Positions 58,901-64,000 of a stretch of 64,000 nt of DNA are shown piece after piece. Source of the stretch: Perkinsus marinus ATCC 50983. Its lineage: Eukaryota; Perkinsozoa; Perkinsida; Perkinsidae. The position numbers and the translations under genes are program-made. The notes below the pieces were generated by a model. It had not been told where the DNA came from and made no database searches. It saw only the letters and a program-made list of their open reading frames with translations. Numbering within the stretch: position 1 is the first letter of the stretch; each line of letters opens with the position of its first letter. The stretch is from the NCBI RefSeq assembly GCF_000006405.1, contig NW_003206626.1:42509-106508 (forward strand). The letters run 5' to 3'.

Positions 58901-61900
58901 TAAGAAATAAACCTATCATTAACCGTTGATCACAGGGCATGAACTCACACAGAGTGTTCTCAATACGCTGTAGTCGTTGCCATTAGAGCTGCTTCCTCCT
59001 GTAAGACTGCCAGAGGGGTCGTAAGAATCTCCATCCTTAGTCACTGACTTGACCTTCACCTAACAGATCACTTTCCTCCTCTCGCACGAGGAGATCAAAA
59101 CTTGGGCGACACAAAATGCCTATATCGTCAGCTTCATGGGAATTGGCTTGACAACAAGTCACATATCCGCGGTTCTCTCATCATCCTGTTCACGCACCAA
59201 CCAACCTGTGGGTGGAAGGTGACAGCTTTCCCAGTGTCCGACGTATCGCATAAGAAAGTAGCCCCAAAAAGGTACCTGTCACAGTGTCCCACTAGATGGT
59301 GACCATGATACTTACTCTACGACTTTGGTGTAGCACTCCGGACAGTCTACTGCATCAAGAGCCGGCACACATTCACCATTCACACTAGCTGCTGCTCGTT
59401 CTGAGGAAGTTCATCACGTTGTCTCATACTACTACTGACTTACTCGCTCCAGAAATCTGTTGGGGCGTTGGAATTCTAGTCTGGATTTTCGACAGCGGTA
59501 CGAAATTCTGTCGTCTTCTCATTTGCTAAGGAGGAGCACACAGTAGCCCAGCATTCAAAAATCTATCGCGACTCACCCTGCTGCTTGGATCTGACATTAA
59601 TATCTTAGCCGTTTGAGGATCGTCAACACAGATGTGATAGAGCTTCGACCCTACGACGACAAGTCCCTACACCCATATAGGGAATAGGCTCAGCTTTGCT
59701 CACCCGCTGCCACTTCCAAGGCCCTCGCATATTCCGCATACTCCTGCTTAACATCAAATAGCTTGGCACACACACCCTTCACTCTAGACCTACCCAATAC
59801 AGTAACCGAACAAGGCGCACAGAGAGCCCTCACCTGTCAAACCCTCCTGGCGAGTCATACTGGAATTCTACCCTATTGCGGACCTCCGAATAAAGCCTCT
59901 GCTTATCTTCAATGAGCCGCTCCAACCGTGCTTCCAAACGCCCAAGTTCGTTACGTAGATCTCGAAATCTGTAAGGAGAACATTCCTAACCAAAAAGAGC
60001 AATCACATTTGCCCACCTATCTCTGTCATATCCCGTGGCAGCTTTCTTCTCATTGAGCTCATCAATCCTCTTCTCAAGTGCCGCCTTCTCCTTCATCATC
60101 CTCGTCCAGTCCTTCTTCTCCCCCGACCCTTTGATCTCATCCCTCCTCCTGCGTTTCGTCACCAACTAAAAGGAGACGACGTCGATTATCAGAGTTCACC
60201 GAGCTCATTGAGCCCATCCCACATCTTCCTTATGGGTTTTCAGGTCCTCAATAGCGCGTTCATAATCATACTTGGCTTGGATCAGCTGCTCATTGATCGA
60301 CTGTTCGCCATTGCCAGCTCCTGAGAAGTTCTCTACACATACCAAGACTACCCTCTCAACAAACTACAATGCCAAAGCATACCCAAGCGAATCAATCTAG
60401 TCTAACAGTTCGGTCATAACAGTGTCACCATAACGTCGTAGAGCTGTGCTGATGCTACTCTCACCACAACCACTGTGAGCTCTCTCCCTATTAAAAGCCC
60501 TATTTACTCCCGTTATGCTAACTATCACAGAAAAGTACATCTACGAACCCAATGAGGAGGCGAATACCCATCGAGATCAAAAACAAAAAGAAGCCATCAT
60601 TTCTCACCAACATCACCAATCCCATTCGATATTCCATTCAGCCTCTCATGGCACCTCTCAAGAGTCGCTTCACAGTTCTCCAACCTGACCAATGACTCAC
60701 CCCACTGCCTACCCAGCCTAACCATCTGAGTTACTCTTTCATCATTTTCTGTTGTTTCACTTCCTCCCTTTCATAACACTTCTGCGCTTCCTCCAACTCT
60801 TTACGTTTCCCAACCAGCTGCTTCTCTACGTCCTTCAGTCGCTCTTCCTCAGACTTCAAATCCTTCTCTTTGTTCTCGACCTGCCACCGCATGTCACCTG
60901 GGCTTCCGACCATGGACACCAATACTCACCATAACCTGAGCTCTCACTACACCACGATTCGCCTCCTTTGCCTGAATCAACAACAACATCAACGACCCCA
61001 ACCGAATCAGCCTCCGACCTGCTCATTGATCCGCGCGAATTCTCCCTCCTGTTGCTGGTCAATCCTTGCCTTCTTTTTCTTGCACTCCTCAATCTCCTCC
61101 TGCGTCTCCTCACTAACCCACACAGACACCTCCAAAGCCACCAATAGCAGTCTTCAGCTCACATGTCGTTGTCGCGCTCAAGGACTTCCTCCTGCTTTCC
61201 ACGTAATGCCACTTGCATCTCTCCTATCCTTTCCTCGTAGTCTCCTGTAAAGCCACTGAGCCCTCCACGTGCGCATTAGCGACCCTTACTCTTCTGGCTA
61301 GTCATCTCATAGAACTCCCAAGCTATCACAAATCTCCCAAGTCGACCGATCTCGGCGCTCGCCTTAGCCCATCGATCATAGTTCTCGCTGCCAACACTAT
61401 ACTAATCATCGTCACAGACATCCTCCTACCTCTCCTTTTGCAACTGCGCCAACCTCGGTTCGAACTCCTCTCGTAGTGTTCGCTCTATCTCCGCTGCCTA
61501 ACACAGTTCGACAGTAAAATCCAACTATTGAGACAAGCTCTGTTGACAAGCAAAATCGTAGCTACAACAACAAGCGGATTCTTTCACAACATTGGTAGCC
61601 CCCTGTCCCACCCTAGCCTCCTTATTGGCAATCTTCTTCTCAGCCTGAGCCCTCTTAAGATCATACAGCTTCGTCCCAGCAGCCTCCTCCATAAGAGCTA
61701 ACCCCATACACTGACCAACCCCTCGAGAGGCTCTCCGGCTCACCTAGTATCTCATCGGGCTTCATATTCACTACTTTGTTGATCCTACCCTGCATGATGA
61801 GGAAGTGAGGATTATTCACATTCAATTTCACCGAGTGAAATAGTGTCACCACAGCGTCACGCTGAACATTCCGACCTAAGTTGAATTCTGCCACAATAAA

Positions 61901-62589
61901 CCTTGGCATATAAAGAAGGTAATAATAAACGCGTTGATGATGAATTCATTTAGTGCTGAGATTTCCTCACCAGCAGCTCACTAGATCTTCAAAAGCTACA
62001 TAATGGAAATTTAAACAGGACTAGAATTTTCCGCACCTGCGCCCTTGCTACTCACCGTTTATTATATAACGATTTCGCCCTCCTATAACAACCTGGCGAG
62101 CTACAACAATCTTCTCGCAGTCCTCATACTTCAACGGGCACTGCTTTTTATCACTGAGAAACCAGCAAAATACTATACTCAACAGAATGAACACCTCAAA
62201 GGTAATACCACAATTTCAACAATTTCTATCTGCTTCCATACCCACCTATTATCAAAGGTAATCTCAACCGTGGCTTTAGTGATCCCAGCCTGGCCCTGCT
62301 TATACACCAGCTCACTTAGATTAGTCGCTCGCACCTGCGTCGTTCATCCGAACAACAGCATGACAATGCCTCCATCTACCTGTTTCAAGTTAGTTATTCC
62401 CATCACAAAACATATCGAGTCCAGTATGTTTGACTTGCCCGTACCGTTAAGACCCGTGATTGCGTTGAACTGCGGATCAAATGGCCCCACCACTGTGTGT
62501 GCCGAGTAACTGAGGGGAGCTTTCCCCGAGGCATACAGTAGTCGTTACAGACCTCTTGAAGCCGTCTATTACCACTTGGATGATGTGCA
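55987..62589 (-). CDS. SMC2: Structural maintenance of chromosomes protein 2 (condensin)
   Basis: This is the ATPase core of condensin, which with SMC4 loops and compacts mitotic chromosomes. It starts [13 protein letters not shown] as SMC2 does (ATG at 62589), with Walker [20 protein letters not shown], then [47 protein letters not shown] and [19 protein letters not shown], which distinguish SMC2 from SMC4. A region of many exons with heptad-rich Glu/Lys coding (about 57000-61700) gives the coiled coils and hinge. Near the end [20 protein letters not shown] is the Walker B and D-loop, followed by [20 protein letters not shown]. The tail [20 protein letters not shown] is Ser/basic-rich, ending at TAG 55987. 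Introns are mostly 45-60 nt; one carries an element copy. I did not resolve every exon. Confidence 0.93.
58308..58478 (-). repeat. Intron-borne MITE-like element, family 1, copy 11
   Basis: On plus it runs from GGTGTTGGAATATTTTTTCG to GCATATTTCCCCAAACTG, with ACCAACACATGTAGTTGACC. It is in sense orientation relative to SMC2, in an intron that is long for this gene. Confidence 0.8.
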
Positions 62590-63451
62590 TGACAGGTGAA
62601 TACCCTCTACAAGAGGGACAAGGAAAGACTCTACTACCAATGAACAGATACCACATAGCGGGGGGGGCTAATTCTTTTTCAACTTTCACAGAGCCTCAAG
62701 TCCATCGTAGATCTATTACGTATAATACTACTATAGTATAAGTAGATTGTAGAGACAATTAGGTTAGAGCGATAGTACTAGTAGCAATATCACTATAACG
62801 CATATAGTGCAGTAGAGTTTCACCCGTCTTACGCGAGGTAGCGTGAAACTCGGTGAAAAACCCGATATTCGTGGTATGTAGTAGTCGTGCAATATGTTTT
62901 TCACTAGTGTTCTTTAGTGAAACTCCAATTTAACACCATCGGTGAGACCTTGACATACCATAACAGTTCCGCATCCTACGAATAAGAATCTCGCTCGCCC
63001 CGTCATCCCTTCATTGATTAACTCTTCTATTCAAAACAGAGTGGAGGAAACTGCAGCTAGAGACAATCAGCAGTAGACGATGGAGAACATGCGACAGACT
63101 ATATTGACATGGATGTAGGAGGACCACCCTTTGTAGTCCACCTGTTACCTGTGCGACTCATTCATAGCAGTCCTCCCTCCTCGCGATGCTAGTAACACCA
63201 CAGTGAGCTAATCCTTACTGAGAACTCCTTAACAAAGTCTTCCCAATGAAAAGCACTGCAAAACACGTCATCAATTTCTACGCTATCATGCCCACTAAGA
63301 AAACAGAGTTATATATTCTGAATCTGCACGAAATTCTCTACTATAGTCATTTCGGTTTTCTCTGGCCGTTTTGGACACTTCATCACAAAATTCCATCGCG
63401 TTATTCAAAATAACACAGAATCAACAGTAGACTCACTTACTAATCAGTTCC
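62590..63451. other. Gap between SMC2 and RAD51, no gene beyond a family 2 element
   Basis: SMC2 starts here leftward, and the RAD51 3' end lies to the right, both on minus. A short G run (ggggggg, about 62660) and the family 2 element copy are the only features seen. Confidence 0.5.
62815..62965 (-). mobile_element. MITE-like element, family 2, copy 2
   Basis: Ends show GAGTTTCACCCGT and its partial inverted counterpart with GTGAAACTCC. The interior matches the copy at 36898-37040 in reverse orientation (CACTAGTG, GTAGTCGTGCAATAT, CCCGATATTCG). It lies upstream of the SMC2 start, in intergenic DNA or a 5' UTR. Confidence 0.8.
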
Positions 63452-64000
63452 CTAATATTTATACCCTTTCCTCTTCTCCTGCTCATAGGCATCCCTCTGC
63501 GGTGGCTTGACGTAGTCAGCAAGGCCATTTGCAGTGATTGAAAATGCACACTCCGATTCTGGTAGACACGGCGAGTCGTATATCTTCAGAATCTAAGACA
63601 ACCAACCATCGAATGGAACCAAGCGACTGTGACTCCTCGCGGAGTCCCTATGATGGCCCTCAGCGTTTACTATTTTCCTTACACGTTTCTCAGAGGCTTG
63701 TCCCTTCCGAAGCTGCAGCCTAGTCTGGCTGCTATGTGCCAGTATATTCCCCCCTATAGGCTTAGTCGCATTAGCCGGGTTCGTAAACATCGCTGGGCCT
63801 ACCAGAGACTAACTATAATGACCATTCCCTGTTGGTACTACCAGGATCGACATTGGCCACGACTTGATTAGTTAGTACCACAGCTACTCCGTACCTTCAC
63901 ACGAACATCCTCATGCTCACTGCGGCTATTGAAGTCACAATAGGTTAGTCAATACTATCACTACTAATACCATTTCGGATCTCAATGCTCAGCAGTCTTG
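63452..64000 (-). CDS. RAD51: RAD51 recombinase, C-terminal part (5' end off window)
   Basis: Minus-strand exons read [56 protein letters not shown] and [20 protein letters not shown] followed by [20 protein letters not shown] and a stop at 63452-63454. This is the RecA-fold C-terminal half of RAD51, including VVxTNQV of the Walker B/loop 2 region and KPIGGNxLAHxSxTRLx[13 protein letters not shown] favours RAD51 over DMC1. The last 18 or so residues (after GLADY) extend beyond the usual end. RAD51 forms filaments on single-stranded DNA for homologous repair and meiosis. Introns at about 63592-63660 and 63795-63840 are clean; the join before YGVAVV is not resolved. Confidence 0.88.

Noticed and set aside
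61455-61475. B-box-like GGTTCGAACTCC
   Set aside because: It is coding sequence of SMC2 on minus ([10 protein letters not shown]), so a chance match.

Overview
This is nuclear DNA of a protist with dense, intron-rich genes. It holds about 20 supported genes. Most have many short GT-AG introns of about 45-60 nt, and many gaps between genes are only 20-300 bp. Two gene architectures point to the alveolates, on the side of Apicomplexa, dinoflagellates and Perkinsus. One is an ELP3 with a C-terminal membrane anchor, as known from Toxoplasma. The other is a PIP5 kinase with EF-hands at its N-terminus, as known from Plasmodium. Long same-strand gene runs, shikimate-pathway and PIWI genes, roughly even base composition and canonical introns make a Perkinsus-like organism my best guess. 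That assignment is inference.

Layout, left to right. At 1-1490 (minus) is a secreted berberine-bridge-type FAD oxidase cut by the window edge, followed by a nearly 2 kb gap containing a perfect palindrome. At 3385-6781 are CCT8 (chaperonin theta) and a small probable mitochondrial membrane protein, then an open frame with 17-residue repeats. At 8560-10707 (minus) is an unidentified Pro/Tyr-rich protein. A housekeeping block follows: polyubiquitin (minus) divergent from ribosomal protein L37, then a NIFK-like RRM protein and tail-anchored ELP3. Next come a PRDX5-type peroxiredoxin and, on minus, a HEI10/CCNB1IP1-like meiotic RING protein.

From 24053 to 50249 eight genes run in the same direction: a Spinster-like MFS transporter, a Tyr/Pro/Gly-rich protein, the EF-hand/PIP5K fusion, chorismate synthase, PRP38, a PIWI protein, a FOP/CEP43-like centrosomal protein and a GH30 glucosylceramidase. 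The gaps are about 18-340 bp. After a 2 kb gap the direction reverses, with telomerase reverse transcriptase (TERT), SMC2 and the C-terminal part of RAD51, all on minus.

The most interesting layer lies between and inside the genes. A ~120-180 bp element with imperfect terminal inverted repeats occurs at least eleven times, ten of them inside introns of seven genes and in both orientations. A second MITE-like family has two copies. Several very short introns carry a tRNA T-arm/B-box-like motif. Together these suggest that introns here are invaded, or perhaps created, by short mobile sequences. Several genes bear on genome maintenance and inheritance (TERT, SMC2, RAD51, HEI10-like, PIWI), but nothing shows that they are coordinated.
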